DNA of 64,000 nucleotides from contig NZ_FUYX01000003.1 in assembly GCF_900168195.1 (NCBI RefSeq), positions 310,001 through 374,000 on the forward strand, given 5' to 3'. Every line of letters begins with the position of its first letter. Position 1 is the first letter of the stretch. The position numbers and the translations under genes were made by a program. Source of the DNA: Allobosea thiooxidans. Its GTDB lineage: Bacteria > Pseudomonadota > Alphaproteobacteria > Rhizobiales > Beijerinckiaceae. Below the pieces are notes generated by a model. The model was not told the DNA's origin and made no database searches. It was given only the letters and a program-made list of their open reading frames with translations. This document shows, piece by piece, positions 7,891 to 18,255 of this stretch.

Positions 7891-10140
7891 CTACAGGGGG
7901 CCGGCATCATCGTCAGCGCCGCTGGCCGGCGATGCGGCTGCGGGCGCCGACTGAGCCGCGGGCGGCGGCCTGCGGCGGCTCCAGGGTCGCTCGCTGTCGG
8001 AATGCTCCGAGATGCGGCTGCTCCAGCCGGACCTGCTGCGATAGAGCGAGGTGGCGCCGTCGCGCGCCAGTCCCATCCTTTCGATCAGGCGCGCCTTGCA
8101 GGCCCCGCTCCAGGGGATGGCGGTGACGACCAGGTCGGCCCGCAGACAATCCTCGATGATCGCCAGCCTATCGCGTGCATGGGACACGGCGCGCTGGTCG
8201 CCTGTCCGTGCGACGCATCCCAGCGCGTCGCAAGCGACGCCGGCGCGCAGCGTCGGATCGTCCGGCGAGCGGCCGTCGCCATCGGCCGCGAGCCATTGCT
8301 GCAGGACGAAGCGGCTCGGCCGACCCGCGATCGCGAGGCGCCCATCGGCGCCGCGCACGGCCAGGCCCGAGCCGTCGCGCTCGATCAGGATCTCCGGACG
8401 TTCCGGCTTCCCGGCGATAGCGACCCCGAACACGAGCGGCAGCGCCGCCAGCCAGCGCCAGGCCGTGGTCCACAGCGTCAGCCACAGCAGCGCCAGCACG
8501 AAGCAGATCAGCACGGCCGGGCCAAAGGCCGCGATCATCACCGTCGAATGGTCGATGGCCGCGACCCAGTGCGCCACGTTCAGCACGACATCCGAGGCGA
8601 GCCCCATCAGCGCCCAGGCCGGCCAGTCCAGCCCGAACGGATAGGCCAGCACGCCGAACACCGCCGCCGGCATGACAAAGAGCGAGACGAAGGGCAGCGC
8701 CATGGCATTGCCGAGCAGGCCGAAGGGATTGAAGGTCTGGAAGTGATAGGCGCCGAAGGGCGCCGTCGCCGCTGTCGCCAGCAATGTGGTGACGATGATG
8801 CCGAGCGCCGCGGCCCAGAGCGGCCCGAGCGGCCAGACCAGGGCCGGCGGCGGGTGGGCGCGGCTGCGCCCTTCCCAGCGCTCGGCGAAGGCGATCAGGG
8901 CCGCGACCGCGCCGAAGGACATCTGGAAGCTCGGCCCGAGCAGGGCTTCCGGCTCCCGCAGCAGCACGATCATCGCCGCGAGGGCGAGGTTGCGCATGCT
9001 CAGCGCCGCACGGTCGACGAGCACGGCGCCGAGCATCACCAGCGTCATGATCAATGAACGCTCGGTCGCCACGTCCCCGCCGGAGAAGACGCAATAGGCG
9101 GTCGCGCCCAGCATCGCGGCAGCCGCCGCGATCTTCTTGACCGGCCAGCGCAGGGCAGCCGTCTGGGACAGCGCCAGCAAGGCGCGCACCAGCCAGAAGA
9201 TCGTGCCGGCGGCCAGCACCATGTGAAGCCCCGAGATCGAGACGATATGGTAGATGCCGGCGGCGCGCAGGTCGTTGTTGGTCGCTTCGCTGATCAGCCC
9301 GCGCTTGCCCGTGACGAGAGCGGCAGCGACCGCCCCGCCCTGCCCGCCTCCGGCCTCGGCGATGCGCCGGGTCAGGGCGTTGCGGGCCTGGTCGATGACC
9401 ACGTCGAGGGCAAGGCGCGGCGGCAGCGGATGAGGCGGTGGCGCCAGCGCGACCTTGCCGGAGATGCTGCCGACGGCACCGATACCGCGGAAGAAGGCGT
9501 CGCGGCCAAAATCATAGCCGCCAGCCCGCGCCGGCCCCGGCGGCGGCAGCAGCCGCGCCGTCGCGACGATATGGTCCCCGGGAGCGACGGAGCCGGCGCG
9601 GATGTTGACGCGCACCCGCTTCGGCCTCGCCTCGGCCGGGACACCGGCGATGTTGGTGACCAGCACGACCAGGCGGGCGCCGACATCGCGCGCCTCGACT
9701 GTTTCGACGAAGCCCGTCAGCTTGCCGATGCGCGGCCGGTCCAGCATCGGCGCGGCGATGTCAGCGGTCCGCCAGACGCCGGCGGCGAAACCGGCAAAGG
9801 CGGCGGCTGCGGCGAGACAGGCCATGGCAGCGACGCGGCGTGTGCGGAGGAGGAAGGCGCAGGCTGCGCTCAGCGCGAAGCCCAGCACCGGCGCCCACAA
9901 CGCCGGCTCACGATCCGCGGCAAAGTAGAGCAGTATGCCGGCCCCCATCGCCACCGGCAGCCAGAGGAAGGGCCGGCGGCGCTCGGCCTCCAGCGCCAGC
10001 GCCCGGCCGAAGCCGGCCTGCCATTCGGCCTGCCACGTCTGGAGGCGCGTGGCCACCGGCGCGAACGGGCGCAGACGCAAGGGCAACGCGCCGGCGCGCG
10101 CGCCACGCCACCTTCCCCGCCCTGGCGGCGCCGGCTGCAT
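7891..10140 (-). CDS. comEC: ComEC/Rec2-family competence channel protein
   Basis: ComEC forms the inner-membrane channel for single-stranded DNA during natural transformation. The 749-residue protein has an N-terminal pair of membrane helices, a soluble OB-like part (about 120-260), and a polytopic Competence domain with YHIVSISGLHMVLAAG and many helices up to about residue 560. The C-terminal part, which in classic ComEC is a metallo-beta-lactamase domain, has no HxHxDH motif here; it keeps only about 150 residues of that fold followed by a proline-rich tail. Partner competence genes are not in the window, so function in DNA uptake is unproven. The ATG at 10140 diverges from gltX. Confidence 0.88.
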   Translation of the reverse strand: MQPAPPGRGRWRGARAGALPLRLRPFAPVATRLQTWQAEWQAGFGRALALEAERRRPFLWLPVAMGAGILLYFAADREPALWAPVLGFALSAACAFLLRTRRVAAMACLAAAAAFAGFAAGVWRTADIAAPMLDRPRIGKLTGFVETVEARDVGARLVVLVTNIAGVPAEARPKRVRVNIRAGSVAPGDHIVATARLLPPPGPARAGGYDFGRDAFFRGIGAVGSISGKVALAPPPHPLPPRLALDVVIDQARNALTRRIAEAGGGQGGAVAAALVTGKRGLISEATNNDLRAAGIYHIVSISGLHMVLAAGTIFWLVRALLALSQTAALRWPVKKIAAAAAMLGATAYCVFSGGDVATERSLIMTLVMLGAVLVDRAALSMRNLALAAMIVLLREPEALLGPSFQMSFGAVAALIAFAERWEGRSRAHPPPALVWPLGPLWAAALGIIVTTLLATAATAPFGAYHFQTFNPFGLLGNAMALPFVSLFVMPAAVFGVLAYPFGLDWPAWALMGLASDVVLNVAHWVAAIDHSTVMIAAFGPAVLICFVLALLWLTLWTTAWRWLAALPLVFGVAIAGKPERPEILIERDGSGLAVRGADGRLAIAGRPSRFVLQQWLAADGDGRSPDDPTLRAGVACDALGCVARTGDQRAVSHARDRLAIIEDCLRADLVVTAIPWSGACKARLIERMGLARDGATSLYRSRSGWSSRISEHSDSERPWSRRRPPPAAQSAPAAASPASGADDDAGPL

Positions 10141-10292
10141 CGCCCGCCCCCTCCCCGCCGGCGCTGCGATTGAACGCTTAACCTTTCCGGCCGAGCCATG
10201 TTACAGGGCGCGCGCCGGTTGTCATGTCGCGACCTGCGCCGTTTCCCCTATCTTGCCCCGGACGGTCCCCCGCCCGGTCGGAGTCGCCTCCC

Positions 10293-11714
10293 ATGAGCAA
10301 CGCCGTCGTCACGCGCTTTGCGCCCTCGCCCACCGGGTTCCTGCATATCGGCGGGGCCCGCACCGCGCTGTTCAACTGGCTCTATGCCCGCCGGCATGGC
10401 GGCACGATGCTGCTGCGCATCGAGGACACTGACCGCGAACGCTCGACCGATGCCGCCATCGCCGCGATCCTCGACGGGCTGGAATGGCTCGGCCTCGATT
10501 GGGACGGCCAGACCGTCTACCAGTTCCAGCGCGCCGCCCGGCACCGCGAGGTCGCCGAGCAGATGCTCGCCGCCGGCAAGGCCTATTACTGCTACGCCAC
10601 GCCCGCGGAGCTCGAGGAGATGCGCGAGAAGGCCCGCGCCGAGGGCAAGCCGCTGCGCTATGACGGGCGCTGGCGCGACCGCGACCCGGCGACGGCCCCG
10701 GAAGGCGCCAAGCCGGTCATCCGCCTCAAGGCGCCGCAGACTGGCGAGACCGTGGTGAACGACGAGGTCCAGGGCCGGGTCGTCTGGCAGAACGAGAATC
10801 TCGACGACCTCGTGCTGCTGCGCTCGGACGGCACGCCGACCTATATGCTCGCCGTGGTGGTCGACGATCACGACATGGGCGTGACCCATGTCATCCGCGG
10901 CGACGATCACCTGACCAACGCCGCCCGCCAGACCCAGATCTACAATGCGCTCGGCTGGGATGTCCCCAGCATGTCGCATATCCCGCTGATCCACGGACCT
11001 GATGGCGCCAAGCTCTCGAAGCGCCACGGCGCCCTCGGCATCGATGCCTATCGCGCGATGGGCTATCTGCCGGCAGCGCTGCGCAACTATCTGGTGCGCC
11101 TCGGCTGGAGCCATGGCGACCAGGAGGTTTTCTCGACCCAGGAGATGATCGACGCCTTCAACCTGTCCTCGATCGGCCGCTCGCCGGCGCGGTTCGACTA
11201 CGCCAAGCTGGAGAACCTCAACGGGCTCTATATGCGCCAGTCGAGCGACCGGGAACTGCTCGACGCGCTGAAGGTGATCCTGCCCGAGATCGGCCCGGCG
11301 CGCGGCGTCGGCACCGCCCTCTCGCCCGAGCTGGAAGCGAAGTTCCTCGCCGCCATGCCGGGGCTGAAGGAGCGGGCCAAGACGCTGGTCGAGCTGCTCG
11401 ACAGCGCCTTCTATCTCTATGCCCAGCGCCCGCTGCAGCTCGACGAGAAGGCCAAGGGCCTGCTCGACGAGGCGGCTCGCCAGCGACTGTCCCAGATCGC
11501 GGCGAAGCTCGCCGCCGTCACCGAGTGGTCGCCGGCGCCGCTGGAAGCGGCGGTGCGCGCCTATGTCGAGGAGAGCGGGCTCAAGCTCGGCCAGGCGGCG
11601 CAGCCCCTGCGCGCCGCGCTGACCGGCCGGGCGATGTCGCCGGGGCTGTTCGACGTGATGGCCGTGCTCGGCCGCGACGAGACGCTGGCGCGCCTCGCCG
11701 ATCAGGCCGCGTGA
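10293..11714 (+). CDS. gltX: Glutamyl-tRNA synthetase
   Basis: This class I aminoacyl-tRNA synthetase charges tRNA-Glu, and probably tRNA-Gln for later amidation as in other alphaproteobacteria. It has 473 residues. The HIGH motif is at 18-21 ([13 protein letters not shown]) and the KMSKS equivalent is KLSKRHGA. The ATG at 10293 gives the canonical N terminus [15 protein letters not shown]; the frame is open further upstream but the added residues are not family-like. It stands alone, divergent from comEC. A family A repeat follows 30 bases after the stop. Confidence 0.95.
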   Translation: MSNAVVTRFAPSPTGFLHIGGARTALFNWLYARRHGGTMLLRIEDTDRERSTDAAIAAILDGLEWLGLDWDGQTVYQFQRAARHREVAEQMLAAGKAYYCYATPAELEEMREKARAEGKPLRYDGRWRDRDPATAPEGAKPVIRLKAPQTGETVVNDEVQGRVVWQNENLDDLVLLRSDGTPTYMLAVVVDDHDMGVTHVIRGDDHLTNAARQTQIYNALGWDVPSMSHIPLIHGPDGAKLSKRHGALGIDAYRAMGYLPAALRNYLVRLGWSHGDQEVFSTQEMIDAFNLSSIGRSPARFDYAKLENLNGLYMRQSSDRELLDALKVILPEIGPARGVGTALSPELEAKFLAAMPGLKERAKTLVELLDSAFYLYAQRPLQLDEKAKGLLDEAARQRLSQIAAKLAAVTEWSPAPLEAAVRAYVEESGLKLGQAAQPLRAALTGRAMSPGLFDVMAVLGRDETLARLADQAA

Positions 11715-11743
11715 ACGCCGGCCGCGCTCCGGCTACCGAATAT

Positions 11744-11826
11744 CGTTATTGCGAGCGCAGCGAAGCAATCCAGGAAGACGAAGAGCCCTGCGGCCGCTGG
11801 ATTGCTTCGCTTCGCTCGCAATGACG
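11744..11826. repeat. Family A palindromic repeat, copy 3
   Basis: CGTTATTGCGAGCGCAGCGA then AGCAATCCAGGAAGACG opens it, and GCTGGATTGCTTCGCTTCGC then TCGCAATGACGG closes it. The two ends can form a hairpin of about 25 pairs. It lies 30 bases after gltX and may end its transcript. Confidence 0.75.
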
Positions 11827-12158
11827 GCCCCCGCAACCCCGCGTCTCCAAGGCTCGAAACGGGCCCGTCCGGCAAGGGGCGGCCTGCTCGCGAGGATATG
11901 AACCGGACGCGGTTCCGGCCGCCTTTTGGCTCGGTTGAATGCGCTGGGCAAATGGTCTAGTGACGCGCAAGTGCGTTGCGCCGCGCCATCGCGGACGGGC
12001 ATGAATATTGCTTGTAAATCAGTCACATGGATTGCCTGCCGTCTCCTCCGACACACCCTCGCTCTATCGTGGCCTGCGGATGAGAGATGCTCAGCGCGAA
12101 AGCGCAACAAGGCGAAACAGGTGCTGAACAGCAGCGAGCCTTGAAAGGATCGGTATCG
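11827..12158. other. Gene-free leader region of gltA
   Basis: No convincing gene is seen in these 332 bases on either strand. TTGAAT (11935-11940) and TAGTGA (11958-11963) are 17 bases apart and could be a weak promoter. A lower-G+C stretch around 12000-12030 (GAATATTGCTTGTAAATC) is the other candidate. If transcription starts near either, gltA has a 5' leader of 120-190 bases. No riboswitch was recognised. Confidence 0.3.
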
Positions 12159-13448
<1,290 letters not shown>

Positions 13449-13472
13449 GCCCAGCGGCAACGACCATTCGGA

Positions 13473-13505
13473 AAGGCGCGCGGCGAAAGCCCCGCGCCTT
13501 TTTTC
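13473..13505 (+). terminator. Rho-independent terminator of gltA
   Basis: AAGGCGCG and CGCGCCTT pair around an inner GGC/GCC stem with a GAAA tetraloop and one mismatch. A run of six T follows (13499-13504). It lies 25 bases after the gltA stop. Confidence 0.9.
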
Positions 13506-13520
13506 ATGGGCGGCACGGTC

Positions 13521-13612
13521 GTCATGCCCGCCCTTGTGGGGAGCATCCACGTCTTGGACACTCCATCATATCGCTGAAGACGTGGATGGTCGGGACAAGG
13601 CCGACCGTGGCG
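13521..13612. repeat. Family C repeat (ATCCACGTCTT / AAGACGTGGAT), copy 1
   Basis: The left arm has GTCATGCCCGCCCTTGTGGG and GAGCATCCACGTCTTGGACA; the right arm has GAAGACGTGGATGGTCGGGA then CAAGGCCGACC. The inner CATCCACGTCTT/AAGACGTGGATG pair is complementary and the outer parts describe the same GGCAAGGGCGA-type ends as the copy at 32321. It lies between the convergent genes gltA and lpxB. Confidence 0.65.
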
Positions 13613-13634
13613 GACGGCGCCGTGTGCCGTCCTG

Positions 13635-14807
13635 TCAGCCGACCCGCCCGGCGGGCAGCAACGCCAGCGCCGCATCGACGGCATTGGCCGCCGGGCTCGG
13701 CCCGGCCGAGCGCATCAGAGCCTCGACCTCGACGAAGCCGTCGAGCTGCTGCTGCCGCGCGGGTCCGTCGGCAAGGGCGGCCAGCAGCTGTCCCGCCAGG
13801 GCTTCGGCGGTCGCGTCGTCCTGAATGAACTCCGGCACAACGCTCCGGCCCAGGATCAGATTGGGCAGGATCACGCTCGGCAGCTTGACGAGGCGCCGGG
13901 CCAGGATCGCCTCCCAGGCGGCACCGCGATAGGCGGCAACCGTCGGCACGCCGGACAAGGCGAGCTCGAGGGTCACCGTCCCGGAGGCCGCGAGCGCGGC
14001 GCGGGCGCGCCGGAAGGCCGCGAGCTTGCCGGCCTCGCCGCTGACGATCTCAGGCGCCACCGGCCAGCGCGCCGCTGCCTCGGCGATCATCGGCTGCAGA
14101 CGGGTGACGGCCGGGAGAAGGAAGCGCGCTCCGGGAATCGCCGCTGCCACCCGGGCGACGGCCTCACCGAAGACCGGCATCAGATGATGGATCTCGGAGC
14201 GGCGGCTGCCGGGCAGGATCAGCACCTCGGGCCGCACAGCATCGTCGCGGCGGCGCTGCTCCTCCGCATCCGGCCGCAGCTCGCCGAGGCGCTCCATCAA
14301 CGGATGGCCGACATAAACCGTCTCGGGGCCATGCAGCCGGGCGAGAGCCGCGGGCTCGAAAGGCAGCAGGGCCAGGATCCGGTCGACATGCGGCGCCATC
14401 CGGCGTGCCCGCCCCGACCGCCAGGCCCAGACGCTCGGGCAGACCCAGTGCACGATCGGGATCTGCGGCGCCCGCGCCCGGACCTTCTTCGCGACACGCA
14501 GGCAGAAATCGGGACTGTCGATCGTCAGCAGGAGATCGGGCTCGAAGGCCACGACGCCACGCGCCGCGTCCTCCATCCGCCGCAGCAGCAGCGGCAGGCG
14601 GGCGACGACCGGGCTGAAGCCCATCACCGCGATATCGGCCTGCGGAAAGAACGGCACGAGCCCGGCCTCGGGCAGACCGTGATCGCCGACGCCGCGCAGT
14701 TCCAGCGGCCGCTCGCCGAGCCGGTCGCGCAATGCTGCAAGGAAGCGCAGCGCCAGGGCGTCGCCAGACGCCTCCCCCGCGATGATCGCGAGCTTGAGGG
14801 GCCGCAT
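13635..14807 (-). CDS. lpxB: Lipid-A-disaccharide synthase
   Basis: LpxB joins UDP-2,3-diacylglucosamine and lipid X to make the lipid A disaccharide on the inner face of the inner membrane. The 390-residue protein is a GT-B glycosyltransferase of family GT19. KLAIIAGEASGDALA is the family's N-terminal signature, VHWVCPSVWAWR and LPGSRRSEI are internal motifs, and SGTVTLELAL precedes the C terminus. Its ATG overlaps the lpxI stop by one base, so it is the last gene of the lpx run. It converges on gltA. Confidence 0.95.
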   Translation of the reverse strand: MRPLKLAIIAGEASGDALALRFLAALRDRLGERPLELRGVGDHGLPEAGLVPFFPQADIAVMGFSPVVARLPLLLRRMEDAARGVVAFEPDLLLTIDSPDFCLRVAKKVRARAPQIPIVHWVCPSVWAWRSGRARRMAPHVDRILALLPFEPAALARLHGPETVYVGHPLMERLGELRPDAEEQRRRDDAVRPEVLILPGSRRSEIHHLMPVFGEAVARVAAAIPGARFLLPAVTRLQPMIAEAAARWPVAPEIVSGEAGKLAAFRRARAALAASGTVTLELALSGVPTVAAYRGAAWEAILARRLVKLPSVILPNLILGRSVVPEFIQDDATAEALAGQLLAALADGPARQQQLDGFVEVEALMRSAGPSPAANAVDAALALLPAGRVG

Positions 14808-15661
14808 CAGGCGACGCCCTCGACGAAGAGGCCGAGCTGGTCGGCGAGACGGCCGAGCGCGGCCCGATCCCCGACCAGAACCTCGCCGGCCCTGAGGCCA
14901 ATCCCGGCGAGGCCCGCAGCCGCGATATTGCGCAATGTGTCGGGACCGATGGCGGGCATGTCGACCCGCAGGTCCTGCCCGGTCTTGGGCAGCTTCACCA
15001 GCACGCCGTCGCCCTTGCCGATCTTGAGCCGGCCGCCGGCGACAAGATCGGCGACGCGCTGGATCATGGCGTCCGTGCCCTCGGCCGCCTCGATCGCGAC
15101 GACCCGGTGGTCCGCCAGGATCGCGGCCTGCCCGACATCGAAAGGCGACAGAGCCTTCAGCAGCGAAAAGCCGTGCTCCAGCAGTTCCCGCTGCGTCGCG
15201 CTGGGCTGGCGGCGGCCGACCGGACCGGACGGGGCCGTCAGCTCGGGGGCGATCTGCGCGGGGCCGTGGACGCGGAAGCCCTGCTGCTCGAAGAAGCTGA
15301 CGACGCCGCGCAGCAGGTGGTCGTCCCCGCCCTGAAACGCCTTGGCAAAATGCGGCAGGTATTTCAGCGTCGACATCTCCGGGCGCAAGGCCCCGAAGCT
15401 CGGGCGCGGCAGCGCCCCGAGCATGACGATGTCGACGATCTGCCGCTGGCGAAGCTCATCGAGCAGCGAGCCGAGCTGCCCGAGGCGGTAGCGCCGGATG
15501 TCGGCATCGCCGCCGAACGCCTCGGGATCGGCGGCGCCGTCGAGCGCGGCAATGAAGGGCCGTTCGCCCCGGCCGGCGAGGATGCGGGCGAGCTGGACGG
15601 GATAGTCGCCGCCGCCCGCGATCATCACGAGCGGGCCGCGCTCCTGGGCGCCCCCGCTCAC
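14807..15661 (-). CDS. lpxI: UDP-2,3-diacylglucosamine diphosphatase LpxI
   Basis: LpxI cleaves UDP-2,3-diacylglucosamine to lipid X and UMP; alphaproteobacteria use it instead of LpxH. The 284-residue protein (DUF1009) has MIAGGGDYPVQLA near the N terminus and the conserved DHRVVAIEAAEGTDAMI and VKLPKTGQDLRVDMPAIG motifs near the C terminus. Its start overlaps the lpxA stop by 4 bases, and its stop overlaps the lpxB start, so lpxA-lpxI-lpxB are translationally coupled. Confidence 0.93.
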   Translation of the reverse strand: MSGGAQERGPLVMIAGGGDYPVQLARILAGRGERPFIAALDGAADPEAFGGDADIRRYRLGQLGSLLDELRQRQIVDIVMLGALPRPSFGALRPEMSTLKYLPHFAKAFQGGDDHLLRGVVSFFEQQGFRVHGPAQIAPELTAPSGPVGRRQPSATQRELLEHGFSLLKALSPFDVGQAAILADHRVVAIEAAEGTDAMIQRVADLVAGGRLKIGKGDGVLVKLPKTGQDLRVDMPAIGPDTLRNIAAAGLAGIGLRAGEVLVGDRAALGRLADQLGLFVEGVA

Positions 15662-16467
15662 CTCTCTACGGGGGAGACGTCATGCGGCATGCACAGCGCC
15701 TTCTCGCCGCCTTCCCTGATGAAGTCGAGGATCTCGTGGATCAACGGGTGCGAGGCGAATTCCGCCGCAACATCGTCGACGCGCTCGGTCAACGTGCCCT
15801 CGTCGGCGAAGAGCAGACGATAGGCACGGCGCAGTTCGTGGATCTGCTCGCGCGTGAAGCCGCGGCGCTTGAGGCCGATCAGATTCAACCCGACCAGATG
15901 GGCCGGATTGTCGCGTACCGTGCCGAAGGGAATGACGTCGGCCAGCACCCCGGCGCCGCCACCGATGAAGGCGTGATCGCCGATCCGGATGAACTGCTGC
16001 AGGCCGGCGCCGCCGCCGACGATGACGAAGTTCCCGACGGTGACATGCCCGGCGCACATCACATTGTTCGAGAAGATGATGTTGTTGCCGAGCCGGCTGT
16101 CATGGCCGACATGGGAGTTGGCCAGGAAGAAGCAGCGGTCGCCGACGCTCGTGACCATGCCCCCGCCCTCGGTGCCGGGATTCATGGTGACGCCTTCGCG
16201 GATCTGGCATTCGGCGCCGATCGTCAGCGTCGAAGGCTCGCCGTTATATTTCACGTCCTGCGGCGGATGGCCGATCGAGGCGAAGGGATAGATCCGCGTG
16301 CGCGGGCCGACCGTGGTACGACCGGCCACGGACACGTGGCTGATCAGCTCGACCCCGTCCCCCAGGACGACATCGGGGCCGACAGTGCAGAACGGACCGA
16401 TCTTCACCCCGGCGCCCAGCTGCGCCTTGGGGTCCACGACCGACATGGGATGGATGGAGGAGCTCAT
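15658..16467 (-). CDS. lpxA: Acyl-ACP--UDP-N-acetylglucosamine O-acyltransferase
   Basis: LpxA carries out the first lipid A step, 3-O-acylation of UDP-GlcNAc. The 269-residue protein is a left-handed beta helix of hexapeptide repeats (for example VKIGPFCTVGPDVVLGDGVE) followed by a helical C terminus. The catalytic histidine lies in FFLANSHVGHDSRLG. It begins 36 bases after fabZ, an order (fabZ-lpxA) typical of proteobacteria, and overlaps lpxI. Confidence 0.95.
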   Translation of the reverse strand: MSSSIHPMSVVDPKAQLGAGVKIGPFCTVGPDVVLGDGVELISHVSVAGRTTVGPRTRIYPFASIGHPPQDVKYNGEPSTLTIGAECQIREGVTMNPGTEGGGMVTSVGDRCFFLANSHVGHDSRLGNNIIFSNNVMCAGHVTVGNFVIVGGGAGLQQFIRIGDHAFIGGGAGVLADVIPFGTVRDNPAHLVGLNLIGLKRRGFTREQIHELRRAYRLLFADEGTLTERVDDVAAEFASHPLIHEILDFIREGGEKALCMPHDVSPVER

Positions 16468-16503
16468 CGCGATTTCGTCCGGGCGCTCAATGCCTCAGGC
16501 CGC

Positions 16504-16962
16504 TCAGACGACCATGGCCGAGATCTCGGCCTCGGCCACCAACGCCCCGTCCACGCGCGCCTCGCCGCGGTAGAACCAGATATTGCGCTTGCGGGCCAGC
16601 TTGGTCAGGTGGAAACGCAGCGTGTCGCCCGGGATGACCGGCTTGCGGAACTTGGCCTTGTCGATGGTGGTGAAGAGCACCGTCTTGACCTGTTCCTCGC
16701 CGACGCCGCGGGCGTTCACCACGAGCACGCCGGCCGTCTGCGCCATCGCCTCGATCATCAGCACGCCCGGGAAAACCGGGCGCTCCGGGAAATGACCGGT
16801 GAACTGCGGCTCGTTGACGGTGACGTTCTTGATGCCGACGCCTGAATCGTCGCCATTGATCTCCACGACCCGGTCGACCAGGAGAAACGGATAGCGGTGG
16901 GGGATGCAGGCCATGATCTTCTGAATGTCGATCACGCCCAGCGCCGTCGTCGCCTCGCTCAT
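16504..16962 (-). CDS. fabZ: 3-hydroxyacyl-ACP dehydratase FabZ
   Basis: FabZ dehydrates 3-hydroxyacyl-ACP in fatty acid elongation and competes with lipid A synthesis for hydroxyacyl-ACP. The hot-dog fold protein has 152 residues. The catalytic histidine is in FTGHFPERPVFPGVL and the glutamate in LMIEAMAQTAG. The ATG at 16962 has AGGAGA at ideal spacing; the frame continues 15 codons upstream without support. It lies between lpxD (195 bases before) and lpxA. Confidence 0.95.
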   Translation of the reverse strand: MSEATTALGVIDIQKIMACIPHRYPFLLVDRVVEINGDDSGVGIKNVTVNEPQFTGHFPERPVFPGVLMIEAMAQTAGVLVVNARGVGEEQVKTVLFTTIDKAKFRKPVIPGDTLRFHLTKLARKRNIWFYRGEARVDGALVAEAEISAMVV

Positions 16963-17157
16963 CTCAATCTTCTCCTGCGCGCCATCGCGGGCAGCGCCTG
17001 CATTCAAACCATCGGCCGCGACCGCGAAACGAATTCGGCAATCGGCAGCAATTCCAAAGTCTTCCGTCGCTTTGCCGGAAACCGGTCGGTCTCGGCAACA
17101 TAAATCTGCCGCCGCCTTCGGGAAGAAGCCCGCCGGCGGCGCCAGAAGTCCTCGGCA

Positions 17158-18219
17158 TCAGCCTTCCGGCGCGTCGCTCTTGCGTCCCCGCTTGGCGAGC
17201 AGGCTCTTGAGCATCGCCGTCTCGCGCGCCCAGCTCAGCGCCGGCTGGGCCGGGTAGCCGCCGTAACGGGCGCCGCGCGGCACGTCGCCGGCGACGCCGC
17301 TCTGCGCGGCGATCTGGGCACCAGCCCCGATCACGAGATGCCCGGCCAGGCCGACCTGCCCGCCGAGCACGACGAAGTCCTCGAGCGTGGACGAACCCGC
17401 CAGGCCGACCTGGGCGCAGATCACGCAATGCCGCCCGATGACGCAGTTATGGCCGATCTGGACGAGGTTATCGATCTTGGTGCCCTCGCCGATCACCGTG
17501 TCGCGGCTGGCGCCGCGGTCGATGCAGCTGTTGGCGCCGATCTCGACATCGTCCTGGACGATGACGCGGCCGATCTGCGGCACCTTCATGTGCCCCTTCG
17601 GGCTCATCGCGAAGCCGAAGCCGTCCTGCCCGATGCGGGCGCCGGGATGGACGATCACGCGGTTGCCGATCAGCGCGGCCTGGATCGAGCTGCCCGCCCC
17701 GATCGAGCAGTTCCGGCCGATCCGGACCTGCGGGCCGATGACCGCATTGGCCGCCACCACCGTCCCGGCCCCGATCTCGGCACCCGGACCGATCACCGCA
17801 CCGGGGTCGACCGTCACGCCGGGCTCGAGCACGGCGGTCGCATGGACGACGGCGCCCGGCGCGACGCCCTGCGCCGCGAAGGCGGATTCGGGCTTCAGCG
17901 CCGACGGGAAGACCCGGGCCAGCACCTTGGCGAAGGCGTGGTAGGGCGCCGGCGACACCAGCACCACCGTGCCCGCGGGCACCCGGTCGGCGAAGCGCGG
18001 CGAGACCAGGCACAGGCCCGCCTTCGTCGCGGCCAGCGCCTCGGTGTATTTCGGGTTGTCCATATAGGCGAGATCGGACGGCCCGGCCGTCTCGAGCGCC
18101 GCGGCGCCCTCGATCCTGCGGTCCATGGGCGCGCCGTCAGGCAGCGTCGTCCCGGAAATGGTTGCGACCTCGCCGAAGTCCAGCGAGGTCGCGAACGGAA
18201 AGAAAACTGGCTCTGCCAT
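17158..18219 (-). CDS. lpxD: UDP-3-O-(3-hydroxymyristoyl)glucosamine N-acyltransferase
   Basis: LpxD N-acylates UDP-3-O-acylglucosamine, the third lipid A step. The 353-residue protein has an N-terminal uridine-binding domain (to about 110), a long hexapeptide beta helix, and a short C-terminal tail. The conserved DGFGFA motif and QIGHNCVIG, containing the catalytic histidine, are visible. It begins 36 bases after bamA, the usual bamA-lpxD arrangement. Confidence 0.95.
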   Translation of the reverse strand: MAEPVFFPFATSLDFGEVATISGTTLPDGAPMDRRIEGAAALETAGPSDLAYMDNPKYTEALAATKAGLCLVSPRFADRVPAGTVVLVSPAPYHAFAKVLARVFPSALKPESAFAAQGVAPGAVVHATAVLEPGVTVDPGAVIGPGAEIGAGTVVAANAVIGPQVRIGRNCSIGAGSSIQAALIGNRVIVHPGARIGQDGFGFAMSPKGHMKVPQIGRVIVQDDVEIGANSCIDRGASRDTVIGEGTKIDNLVQIGHNCVIGRHCVICAQVGLAGSSTLEDFVVLGGQVGLAGHLVIGAGAQIAAQSGVAGDVPRGARYGGYPAQPALSWARETAMLKSLLAKRGRKSDAPEG

Positions 18220-18255
18220 GATCAGGTCCGGAGCGGGGCGCGAGGCCCCGCTGCG

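Noticed and set aside
12112..12135. Upstream start of gltA at 12087
   Set aside because: The extra 24 residues are not family-like, and GAAAGGA stands at correct spacing before the ATG at 12159.
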